The notes beneath the pieces are model-generated. The model had not been told where the DNA came from. It made no database searches and worked only from the letters and a program-made list of their open reading frames with translations. Source: Nitrospira sp. ST-bin5 (lineage in GTDB: Bacteria; Nitrospirota; Nitrospiria; Nitrospirales; Nitrospiraceae). From it: a DNA stretch of 64,000 bases. Where the stretch lies: the NCBI GenBank assembly GCA_002083555.1, contig MSXN01000004.1, positions 127,393 to 191,392 of the forward strand. The letters are read 5' to 3'. The translations under genes were made by a program, and so were the position numbers. Each line of letters begins with the position of its first letter. Within the stretch, counting starts at the first letter, position 1. Below, in pieces: positions 1 through 7,588 of this stretch.

Positions 1-114
1 CATTGCTCCAAACATGTGCCCCTGATGAAGCGCTTGGATAAGCACATCGCCTGGGGCAGTGACGACGAGTTCGTCAAAGGCGGTGATTTCTTCAGGACCA
101 AGCAGGCTCCGTGA
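1..114 (+). CDS. C-terminal end of an unidentified protein (partial)
   Basis: The frame is open from the first base of the window to a TGA at 112-114, giving the last 37 residues of a protein that begins outside. The tail is charged and reads like real coding sequence (it contains KRLDKHIAW and ends FFRTKQAP). It holds one Cys and several His, but too little is present to name a family. A strong hairpin follows at 193-221, which fits a gene end. The function is unknown; only the fact that it codes is supported. Confidence 0.6.
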   Translation, partial: HCSKHVPLMKRLDKHIAWGSDDEFVKGGDFFRTKQAP

Positions 115-192
115 CAAGCCTGCTGCTCATACCATTCGGACAACAAAGTCTCCGCCATCTCATCCGTCAGGCATGGTGATCAATCTCCGAGA

Positions 193-221
193 CGCAGGGG
201 ATCAGGCAATGATCCCCTGCG
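193..221. terminator. 12-bp perfect hairpin between convergent genes
   Basis: The arms CGCAGGGGATCA (193-204) and TGATCCCCTGCG (210-221) are perfectly complementary around a 5-nt loop. The hairpin lies between the partial plus-strand gene and the minus-strand globin gene, so it can end transcription from both sides. No long T-tract follows on either strand, so its strength is uncertain. Confidence 0.6.
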
Positions 222-231
222 CTGGTAGAGA

Positions 232-675
232 CTACTTCTTCTCGACGATATCAGTCTTCATCGGACCGAGCACGCCCAACAATTCATCCTTCTCCGTCTT
301 CCCGACTTTGTGATGATCCAGGGCTGCCACCAGATCTTCGACCAGCGCACCAAAGGCCGCATCAGTCACACCCATCCCGGCGTGCGTCTGCTTCATGGTA
401 CGGCCGGTGTACTTGCAAGGCCCGCCACTCGCTCCGCAAATCTGATCAACGAGATGCGCCTTGAGCTTCGTGAGATCCGTGCTCGCGAAGTATCCGTTGA
501 TCCGCTTATCGCCGCCCACATTTCCCACGAACGTCTCCACTACCGCCGTGATCGCGCCCTTGCCGCCTAAACGGTCATATAGAGATTTACCTTGAGCTTG
601 GGGCCCCGCGCATGCCGACCCCGCCATCAACACCACACTCAAGACAGCCATACTCACCACGCTCTGCATCTTCAT
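232..675 (-). CDS. Exported group 1 truncated haemoglobin
   Basis: This 147-residue protein has a signal sequence at about residues 1-23 followed by a truncated-globin domain (about 30-145). The N-terminal SLYDRLGG, the GGP-x-YTG turn and His98 in the F-helix position (MKQTHAG) match group 1 truncated globins, which bind haem and O2 or NO. Cys80 and Cys87 flank the GASGG stretch and could form a disulfide in the periplasm. An AGGAGGTG Shine-Dalgarno sequence precedes the ATG. It is the third gene after DUF2024 and MarR, 33 nt behind MarR. Most truncated globins are cytosolic, so export is unusual. The globin assignment is strong; the physiological ligand is inferred. Confidence 0.88.
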   Translation of the reverse strand: MKMQSVVSMAVLSVVLMAGSACAGPQAQGKSLYDRLGGKGAITAVVETFVGNVGGDKRINGYFASTDLTKLKAHLVDQICGASGGPCKYTGRTMKQTHAGMGVTDAAFGALVEDLVAALDHHKVGKTEKDELLGVLGPMKTDIVEKK

Positions 676-708
676 CGCACACCTCCTGTATTGATTAATA
701 AATAGGGC

Positions 709-1377
709 TTATCGCCCCTCGCCGCCACTCACGAACACATCCCATCGACGCTGCAGCTCCATCTCTCCTCCCGGAACAAAGTCCGGACAATCAAGCCGCA
801 ACTGCCCCTCCCCCAACGGCTTGTTCACCAACCCGCAATGGTGCGGTTTCGCGGTATCGGTATGGACATAGGGCTGAAAATAGGTGCAGCCGGCGCACAT
901 CCGCGCGACCGAGATCACTCCCTGCGCCTGCAATGAGTGAATCACTTTGGTCAGACCTCGCAAAAAGACGGCCTGTTCGTCCGGCGTGAGACTGTTGACC
1001 CCGGCCTCGATGACTTCCGTCCATCCCCTCGTCTCCAGAACCTCGCGTCGCCCTGCGGCTGTCAGCGTCAAGACGAGCGCCCGCTGGTCTTTTTCCGAAC
1101 GCTGCTTCTTGACCAGTTGCTTTTCGACAAGCGTCATCACCGCATCGCTGACCGTGGCCGCCGTCAGACACAATGCACCGGCGACGTCGTTCAACCGGAC
1201 AGACTCCGCAGATCGCTCGGCAAGGAAAGCGAGAATCTGGCCCTGTGTCGGAGTGAGCTTTCGCTCGGTGCCACCTTCCCAGGCCTGACTGCGCAAGGCC
1301 ACGGCGATTTTTCCCAGGCCGACGGTAATGTGACCGACGATTGTTTTCTCTCCCTGGATGGGCAACCGTTTCCCCAT
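709..1377 (-). CDS. MarR-family regulator with Cys-rich C-terminal extension
   Basis: This 222-residue protein has a winged-helix MarR core (about 15-150): LTPTQGQILAFLAE, then a recognition-helix region (LTAATVSDAVMTLVEKQLV) and a wing (RSEKDQRALVLTLT). After the core comes a tail with Cys161, Cys164, Cys181 and Cys197 and two His at 179-180, which looks like a metal or Fe-S site. The ATG at 1377 is chosen because it has AAGGAGTG upstream; a longer frame to 1488 would run into DUF2024. It lies 11 nt behind DUF2024 and 33 nt before the globin gene. A 17-bp palindrome at 1682-1698 is the likely operator. The fold is clear; metal sensing is inferred. Confidence 0.85.
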   Translation of the reverse strand: MGKRLPIQGEKTIVGHITVGLGKIAVALRSQAWEGGTERKLTPTQGQILAFLAERSAESVRLNDVAGALCLTAATVSDAVMTLVEKQLVKKQRSEKDQRALVLTLTAAGRREVLETRGWTEVIEAGVNSLTPDEQAVFLRGLTKVIHSLQAQGVISVARMCAGCTYFQPYVHTDTAKPHHCGLVNKPLGEGQLRLDCPDFVPGGEMELQRRWDVFVSGGEGR

Positions 1378-1388
1378 GGGGCACTCCT

Positions 1389-1643
1389 TTATGCAGACAA
1401 GGGCACAATGAATCCGCCGGTTTGCCGGAACTCGGCCTGCTGATGCTCCGTAAACATGACCAGAGGCTCCTGGTGGCAGAACCGGCATTCCTCTGCCGTC
1501 ACCGCGATCGCCGTGAACCCCTGCGCCGCCATATATTCATTCGCCAATCGAAGCGCCGTCGCCTGATCTCCGGTCATCACGTCGAAGTGCAGCATCTTTC
1601 CCGGCACCTCCACCCACGTATCGAATACCTTCACTGCATCCAT
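1389..1643 (-). CDS. DUF2024 family protein
   Basis: This small protein of 84 residues matches the DUF2024 pattern: VKVFDTWVEVPGKMLHFDV at the start, an ANEYMAAQG helix, then the ECRFCHQE motif and a C-terminal GGFIVPL strand. The family has no established biochemical role. The Cys-x2-Cys-His set in the motif could bind a metal or be redox active. It is the first gene of the minus-strand operon with MarR and the truncated globin, and an AAAGGAG ribosome site sits before the ATG. The operon context suggests a part in a stress or ligand response, which is inference. Confidence 0.8.
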   Translation of the reverse strand: MDAVKVFDTWVEVPGKMLHFDVMTGDQATALRLANEYMAAQGFTAIAVTAEECRFCHQEPLVMFTEHQQAEFRQTGGFIVPLSA

Positions 1644-1681
1644 CGCTGACTCCTTTCCACGATATATTGCGCACGCGCTTA

Positions 1682-1698
1682 ATTAAGGACTCCTTAAT
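1682..1698. promoter_or_regulatory. 17-bp palindrome, likely MarR operator
   Basis: ATTAAGGA-C-TCCTTAAT is a perfect inverted repeat (8-bp arms, 1-nt centre) about 40 nt upstream of the DUF2024 start. The size fits MarR-family operators, which commonly are AT-rich palindromes of this length. On the minus strand it overlaps the AT-rich TATATATTAA, a plausible -10 region, so binding would block the promoter of the DUF2024-marR-globin operon. No second copy was noticed. Confidence 0.6.
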
Positions 1699-1964
1699 AT
1701 ATAACAAAGGAGTACTACCGAATGCAAGATTCCATTTCAGTGCGGTGAGGGACGTACGACGCGGTCGGCCGGCAACGCGCGAGATCGTTCCAATGAAGGC
1801 AAATCTGGCAGGGATGTAACAACCATCGCCCAATAGATCCGGCCCCGTTTCTCGGCCGAATCGTTGAGACCAGGCGACTGCTCGAAGAGTAAGGAGGATC
1901 GAGCGCACGCCCAGGCAGAACCCAGCGGCGACTTCAACCGGGAAGCCGCTGCCGGACAATCAAA

Positions 1965-4451
1965 CTATGACGACTTCTGCTTGGCACGCGCTAAGGCCAA
2001 CGCCATGGCCATCGTCCCACCGGGGAGCGGCTGCCGATCCACCGGACGTTGAGCCAATGGCTGGCGGCGCCCCTGCGATTCACGTGACGCCCCTGCGCCG
2101 CCCTCTACTTGTGGCGGACGAGAGGCGGAGTTGCTCCCGGGCGCGTCGTCAAGACGCATCGTCAAAGAAATGCGCTGGCGCTTCACATCGACATCCATCA
2201 CCTTCACCTTGACGATCTGACCGGGCTTCACCACCTCGTGCGGATCTTTGACGAATTTGTTCGCCAAGGCCGACACGTGCACGAGACCGTCCTGATGGAC
2301 CCCGATATCGACGAACGCACCGAAGGCGGCGACATTCGTCACGACCCCTTCCAGGATTAGCCCCGGCTGCAGATCGGCCAGCGACTCAATCCCCTCCTCG
2401 AAAGTGGCTGTCTTGAATTCAGGACGCGGATCGCGACCGGGCTTTTCCAGTTCCGTCAGAATATCGCGCACGGTCGGCACGCCGAATTTCTCATCGGTAA
2501 AGTCAGCCGGCGACAACCCTTTCAGCAATGCCGGCTGTCCCATCACATCCGTAATGCCTTTGCCAACACGCGCGAGAATACGCTCGACGACCGGATAGGC
2601 CTCAGGATGGACCGACGAGCGATCCAAGGGATTGTCGCCGTCATTAATCCGCAAGAATCCCGCCGCTTGCTCGAAGGTCTTTTCGCCCAGCCGCGGCACC
2701 TTCCGCATCGTCATGCGACTCCGGAACGGCCCGTTGGCATCACGGTATTCGACGATGTGCTTCGCCAGTAATTGGTTTAGACCGGACACACGCGCCAGCA
2801 GAGGGACCGACGCCGTATTCACATCGACACCCACCGCATTCACGCAATCTTCCACCGTCGCATCAAGGGAGCGCGCCAGCAAGTGCTGATTGACATCATG
2901 CTGATACTGACCAACGCCGATCGCTTTCGGCTCGATCTTCACCAATTCGGCCAGGGGATCCTGCAGGCGCCTGGCGATCGACACGGCTCCCCGCAAACTC
3001 ACGTCTAACTCAGGAAACTCCGCCGCCGCGAATGCGGAGGCCGAATAGACCGACGCCCCGGCTTCACTGACGACAATCTTGGCCAGTTTCTGCTCAGGCT
3101 TTTTCGTGGCAATCAGTTTCACCAGCTCCGTCGCCAGCTTGTCGGACTCGCGGCTGGCCGTGCCGTTCCCGATCGAGATGAGTTCCACGCCATGCTGAAG
3201 CACCAGTCGCCCCAAGGTGGCCAACGACTCCTGCCACTCATTGCGCGGCTGATGCGGATAGATCGTCGCGGTCTCCAAGAGTTTTCCCGTGGCGTCCACA
3301 ACCGCCACCTTGCAGCCGGTACGGAGCCCCGGATCGAGACCGAGCACAGCCTTCGGACCGGCGGGGGCCGCCAAGAGCAGTTCATGCAGATTGCGGCCGA
3401 AGATCCGGATCGCCTCCGCTTCCGCCGCCTCGCGCAACTGGAGCAATAATTCAGTGCTGAGATGCAGATGAATTTTCACACGCCAGGCCCAGCGACAGAC
3501 ATCGGCCAGCCACTTGTCGGCAGGCCGCCCGCGGTCCGCGATCCCGACATGCGCCGCAATCATCGCAGCACAGGGATGCGGCACCACCGCCTCCAACTGC
3601 TCACCGAGCCCCAGCTCAACCTTCAAGACGCCTAACCCCCAGCCGCGGAACAGGGCGAGCGCACGATGGGATGGAATCGTACGGATTGTCTCGGAATAGG
3701 CATAGTAGTCGCGAAACTTTTCTTCCTCCGCTGCTTCCTTCCCCTTCACGACAGTCGAAGTGACATACCCCTGATCCCAGAGCCTGGCCCGAAGCGCCGC
3801 CAGCAAGTCGGCGGTCTCCGCAAAACGCTCGACCAGAATGTCACGGGCCCCTTCGAGCGCCGTTTTCGCATCGGGCACGTTGATCGCCTCGACTCCGTCA
3901 GCGGCCGGTTTGACGACCACATACTTGGCGGCTTCCTGTTCGGGATCCAGCATGGGATTGGACAACAGGACATCAGCCAACGGCTCCAGGCCCGCCTCGC
4001 GGGCGATCTGTGCGCGGGTGCGACGCTTGGGTTTGTACGGCAGATACAAGTCTTCGAGCGCCTGCTTGGTCACGGCCGACTCTATCGCCCCGCGCAGTTC
4101 CGTCGTCAGCTTCCCCTGCTCCTCGATGGACCCGAGGATCGCCGCACGCCGCTCCTCCAACTCGCGCAGATAGCGCAACCGTTCTTCCAATGTGCGGAGA
4201 TGCGTGTCGTCCAAATTCCCCGTGGCTTCTTTTCGGTAGCGCGCCACGAACGGCACAGTCGAACCTTCATCGAGCAAGGCAACGGCTGCCGCCACCTGAT
4301 GCGGCCCCACACTGAGTTCAGTCGCAATGAGGCGAACGATCTTTTCCTGAGCTGAATCCGACACAACGACCTTGGATGAAGAAGCCATAGAAATATACGC
4401 CGGCGCTTTCTGGAATCGCTCTGATTGAGAGGCCCCTCGGGCCTCAATCAC
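1965..4451 (-). CDS. tex: Tex-family S1 RNA-binding transcription accessory protein
   Basis: The 828-residue protein has the full Tex layout: helical N-terminal region (LLDEGSTVPFVARYRKEATG), a YqgF/RNase H-like domain (VLGLDPGLRTGCKVAVVD), helix-hairpin-helix motifs (VGVDVNTASVPLLARVSGL) and a C-terminal S1 domain at about 710-785 (GVVTNVAAFGAFVDIGVHQDGLVHVS). Tex proteins bind nucleic acid and affect transcription and stress tolerance. The GTG at 4451 has AGAGGA 8 nt upstream; an ATG 21 codons later (4388) matches the usual family N-terminus better but has no visible ribosome site. The tail after the S1 domain is basic and low complexity. Identity is very secure. Confidence 0.93.
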   Translation of the reverse strand: MIEARGASQSERFQKAPAYISMASSSKVVVSDSAQEKIVRLIATELSVGPHQVAAAVALLDEGSTVPFVARYRKEATGNLDDTHLRTLEERLRYLRELEERRAAILGSIEEQGKLTTELRGAIESAVTKQALEDLYLPYKPKRRTRAQIAREAGLEPLADVLLSNPMLDPEQEAAKYVVVKPAADGVEAINVPDAKTALEGARDILVERFAETADLLAALRARLWDQGYVTSTVVKGKEAAEEEKFRDYYAYSETIRTIPSHRALALFRGWGLGVLKVELGLGEQLEAVVPHPCAAMIAAHVGIADRGRPADKWLADVCRWAWRVKIHLHLSTELLLQLREAAEAEAIRIFGRNLHELLLAAPAGPKAVLGLDPGLRTGCKVAVVDATGKLLETATIYPHQPRNEWQESLATLGRLVLQHGVELISIGNGTASRESDKLATELVKLIATKKPEQKLAKIVVSEAGASVYSASAFAAAEFPELDVSLRGAVSIARRLQDPLAELVKIEPKAIGVGQYQHDVNQHLLARSLDATVEDCVNAVGVDVNTASVPLLARVSGLNQLLAKHIVEYRDANGPFRSRMTMRKVPRLGEKTFEQAAGFLRINDGDNPLDRSSVHPEAYPVVERILARVGKGITDVMGQPALLKGLSPADFTDEKFGVPTVRDILTELEKPGRDPRPEFKTATFEEGIESLADLQPGLILEGVVTNVAAFGAFVDIGVHQDGLVHVSALANKFVKDPHEVVKPGQIVKVKVMDVDVKRQRISLTMRLDDAPGSNSASRPPQVEGGAGASRESQGRRQPLAQRPVDRQPLPGGTMAMALALARAKQKSS

Positions 4452-4705
4452 GCGCGCATTCCTCTGTCTGATGGTGGATGAAGAATCGAGTGTATGGAAC
4501 TACTGCGTATCCTGTCAGTCTCACAAACCGGCCCCTACGTTCCTGATCACCGGTCAAGGCCGGCCGCGAATCTATCAGATGCCTCCCCTTGCGGCAACTC
4601 ACCATAGACTCCCCTCCGGCAAGCCCTGGATCCCGCTTACACGCTAGATCTCTGCGCCCCATCTCCGCTACACTCGCCCGAAAGAAAACCTGTCAGGGGA
4701 ATCGC

Positions 4706-5587
4706 ATGCTCACGTACTATCAAGTGCTCGAACTTCCGTCGACGGCCACCAGCGAAGACATCAAGAAAGCCTGGCACGAACAACTACAAGTATGGCATCC
4801 GGATCGATTTACCCATGCGCCTGGGCTGCAGCGCAAAGCCGAAGCCCGCACGACCTTGATCAATCAGGCGTATCAAACGCTCAACGATCCGACCGCTCGC
4901 CAGCGCTACGATGCGACGACCGGTTCTACAGCCAGTTCCCCGCCGGTTCGTCCGCACACGACGGCCTCTCCAACACCGCCACCGCGCCCGACGACGTCCG
5001 CGGCCCCGCAACCGCCGCCCCCCAGATCGCGCAACGAACAGCGCGGGCCACACCTGCCGATCATGCTGTCACGAAAGAATCAGCCCAAGATCGCAGTGCC
5101 CGCGATCCGTATCCTCGTCGATTCCCGTGAGCACATGCCCTACATCTTCTCCGGCCTGAGCAGAATTGCCGGCACCACCCGCCAAACCCTGCAAGGGGGC
5201 GACTATGCCATTGCCGAAGCACCGGACATCTTTCGTGTCGAACGCAAACGGGCGGAGGAACTCAATACGATCTTCTCCAACCCCTCGGAAAACCGGCAGC
5301 GGTTCATGCGCGAGCTGGAACCGCTCCTCAAAATCCCCCATCGTTTCCTGGTGATCGAAGGCGCGCTCTTTCAACGCCTCGCCAGCGGACGCCTGGGCCA
5401 GTATCACAAGAACGGATTATTGGATTTTCTGGATGCGCTGACCGCGCGCTTCGGGCTGCAGATTATTTATGCGGAGCATCGAGACGAGGCGGAAGAGCGC
5501 GTCGCCAACCTCGCGACGTTGCACTATGCCTATTACTACGCTGAGCAGGAAGGGCTCGGACGCTACCTGGCCGACAACGACGTCTAA
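4706..5587 (+). CDS. J-domain protein fused to ERCC4/XPF-type nuclease
   Basis: The 293-residue protein starts with a J-domain (residues 1-70) that carries the HPD motif at 31-33, the signature for stimulating Hsp70. A Pro/Thr-rich linker (about 72-115) leads to an ERCC4 nuclease domain (about 133-285) with VDSRE (138-142), GGDYAI (164-169) and VERK (178-181). This matches the XPF/Mus81 GDx(n)ERKx3D pattern, except that the last acidic position is Glu (AEE). The ATG at 4706 is chosen because CAGGGGA lies upstream and the J-domain starts there. It converges on trmL with 19 nt between. The role is unknown; chaperone-coupled DNA processing is only inference. Confidence 0.85.
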   Translation: MLTYYQVLELPSTATSEDIKKAWHEQLQVWHPDRFTHAPGLQRKAEARTTLINQAYQTLNDPTARQRYDATTGSTASSPPVRPHTTASPTPPPRPTTSAAPQPPPPRSRNEQRGPHLPIMLSRKNQPKIAVPAIRILVDSREHMPYIFSGLSRIAGTTRQTLQGGDYAIAEAPDIFRVERKRAEELNTIFSNPSENRQRFMRELEPLLKIPHRFLVIEGALFQRLASGRLGQYHKNGLLDFLDALTARFGLQIIYAEHRDEAEERVANLATLHYAYYYAEQEGLGRYLADNDV

Positions 5588-5606
5588 CAGGAGCCATATC
5601 TCTGAC

Positions 5607-6071
5607 TTATCGGCACCCCTCGAATCCCGTTTGTCTCAACGCCTCGTAGATCACCACCGACACCGCGTTCGAGAGATTCAAACTACGGCTGTCAGGCCTC
5701 ATCGGCACACGAATGCGCTGAGCCTCAGGGACCGCCTCGATGAGTTCGACCGGCAACCCCCGGGTTTCAGGGCCGAAGAGAAAGACATCCCCTGGCGCAT
5801 AGGCGTTGAGGTCATAGCGGCGCGTCCCTTTAGTCGACGCCGCAAAGATCCGGCGATCTACGAACTGCTCCGCACAGGCCGTCCAATTATCATGCACGGT
5901 GAGCGAGGCGAATTCGTGATAGTCCAACCCGGCGCGCAATAATTGCTTGTCCTCCAGCGAAAAACCGAGCGGCTTCACCAGATGCAGACGAACCCCCGTG
6001 TTCGCACAGAGCCGAATAATATTGCCGGTGTTGGGAGGAATTTCAGGCTGATAGAGGATGAGGTCGAACAT
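5607..6071 (-). CDS. trmL: tRNA (cytidine(34)-2'-O)-methyltransferase
   Basis: The 154-residue SPOUT-class enzyme methylates the 2'-OH of the wobble nucleotide in certain tRNA-Leu species using S-adenosylmethionine. Seen here are the typical N-terminus LYQPEIPPNTGNIIRLC, the knot elements FLFGPETRGLP and IRVPM...SLNLSNAVSVVIYE, and the family's usual length of about 155 residues. The gene stands alone on the minus strand and converges on the J-domain nuclease gene. Nothing odd is visible. Confidence 0.93.
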   Translation of the reverse strand: MFDLILYQPEIPPNTGNIIRLCANTGVRLHLVKPLGFSLEDKQLLRAGLDYHEFASLTVHDNWTACAEQFVDRRIFAASTKGTRRYDLNAYAPGDVFLFGPETRGLPVELIEAVPEAQRIRVPMRPDSRSLNLSNAVSVVIYEALRQTGFEGCR

Positions 6072-6184
6072 GAGGCGCGTGACCGGCCAATCAGAAGTGA
6101 CGATAGGAGCAGTCTACCACGACTGCCCCGATGACCAGCACCACTTTTCTAGGCTCAGCGAAGGAATCAGAGCCATGAGAGTCA

Positions 6185-7204
6185 TCACGCCGCATACCCT
6201 TTTGGATTGGTACTTTGCCAGCGCCAGGCATCGGCACACATCACATCCAGTCCCCGTTCGGCGCGCCAGCCCAATTGCGCCAGCGCCTGTTTCGGATCGG
6301 CATAGCAGGACGCGATGTCGCCGGGCCGCCGGGCTGCCACCTGATAGGGAACCGGTTTTCCGCTGGCTCGCTCAAACGCCCGCACAATTTCCAGCACGCT
6401 ATACCCGTTCCCCGTTCCCAAATTCACCGTCAAACACTCCGTCATCTGTTTCGATCGCTCCAGCGCCTGCAACGCCTTGAGATGGCCGAGCGCCAAATCC
6501 ACCACATGAATGTAGTCTCGAACACCCGTCCCGTCCGGAGTGGGATAGTCGCCGCCCCACACATTGAGACTCGCCCGACGCCCCACAGCGACCTGCGCCA
6601 CAAAAGGCAGCAGGTTATTCGGTACACCCCGGGGATCTTCTCCGATCAACCCGCTGGCATGCGCGCCCACCGGGTTGAAGTACCGTAAAATGCAGAGTCG
6701 CCAGGAAGCATCGCTTTTCTGCAGATCGCGCAGGATTTCCTCCACCATGAGTTTCGACCGGCCATACGGATTGGTCGCCGAGAGCGGATGATCCTCCGTC
6801 AACGGCAACCGTTGCGGATCACCATAGACAGTGGCAGACGAGCTGAACACCAGCTGCTTCACGCCGCACTCACCCATCGCCTCCAGCAAGCGCAAGGTAC
6901 CGACCACGTTATTGTCGTAGTAGGACAGCGGCTGTTCCACCGATTCGCCCACCGCCTTCAGACCCGCGAAGTGAATCACCGCGGTGGCCTTGCTCGTGCG
7001 CAACGCGGCAACCAGAGCTGCACGATCGCGGCAGTCGCCGCGGACCAGCGGGACAGGCTTTCCCGTGATGCGCTGCACGCGGGCCAAGGCCTCAGGGTGG
7101 CTGTTACTGAAATTATCGAAGACGGTGACCTCAAATCCGGCTTGCAGCAACTCGACACAGGTATGCGATCCGATATACCCCGCACCGCCAGTCACCAGAA
7201 TCAT
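6185..7204 (-). CDS. galE: UDP-glucose 4-epimerase
   Basis: The 339-residue short-chain dehydrogenase-type epimerase interconverts UDP-glucose and UDP-galactose with bound NAD. The Rossmann motif TGGAGYIG is at residues 4-11, the SSSATVYG segment supplies the catalytic Ser/Thr, and YGRSK is the YxxxK pair. Length is normal. The ATG at 7204 is preferred over one 6 codons earlier because GGGAGGG precedes it. The product would feed surface polysaccharide synthesis; sugar-related genes lie further along the window (GT genes, cellulose locus), but none is adjacent. Confidence 0.93.
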   Translation of the reverse strand: MILVTGGAGYIGSHTCVELLQAGFEVTVFDNFSNSHPEALARVQRITGKPVPLVRGDCRDRAALVAALRTSKATAVIHFAGLKAVGESVEQPLSYYDNNVVGTLRLLEAMGECGVKQLVFSSSATVYGDPQRLPLTEDHPLSATNPYGRSKLMVEEILRDLQKSDASWRLCILRYFNPVGAHASGLIGEDPRGVPNNLLPFVAQVAVGRRASLNVWGGDYPTPDGTGVRDYIHVVDLALGHLKALQALERSKQMTECLTVNLGTGNGYSVLEIVRAFERASGKPVPYQVAARRPGDIASCYADPKQALAQLGWRAERGLDVMCADAWRWQSTNPKGYAA

Positions 7205-7588
7205 TGCCCGCCCTCCCTTCATGTCATCCTGTCATCGTCATCACACCGGCTCACAGGTCCCCCACAGTCCACGGACGCGGCCACGGTCTCAAACAGCATC
7301 CCCTGCGATTCATAAGTACCAGCGCATGGCGCATGGCCCGTGACCAGCTTATCAAACTGGGAACCAGGGTCAAACGATGCGTGCCATCCTGCGCCACCAC
7401 CCACTCCCCATCCACCCCGTCAAAGCGGATGAAGACACCACCGTATGACTACGGCGCGAAGGAAGGTGAATCCCTTTCAATCTCACGGTCTCTCATAAGC
7501 CGGGTCGTTTCGATCCTGTCACCCACAGTGGCGCATTTCAGATTCCCAGTGTATCTTGAACCATCGATCCCCAGCATCGAGGAGCAGG
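7205..7588. other. Intergenic region between galE and the TPR gene
   Basis: No intact gene is supported here. On the minus strand, short stretches in different frames read like protein (FIRFDGVDGEWVVAQDG near 7400-7450, then QFDKLVTGHAP and GMLFETVAA near 7270-7360), which may be a frameshifted small gene, but the evidence is weak. A GAGGAG ribosome site for the next gene lies at 7579-7584. Confidence 0.35.
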
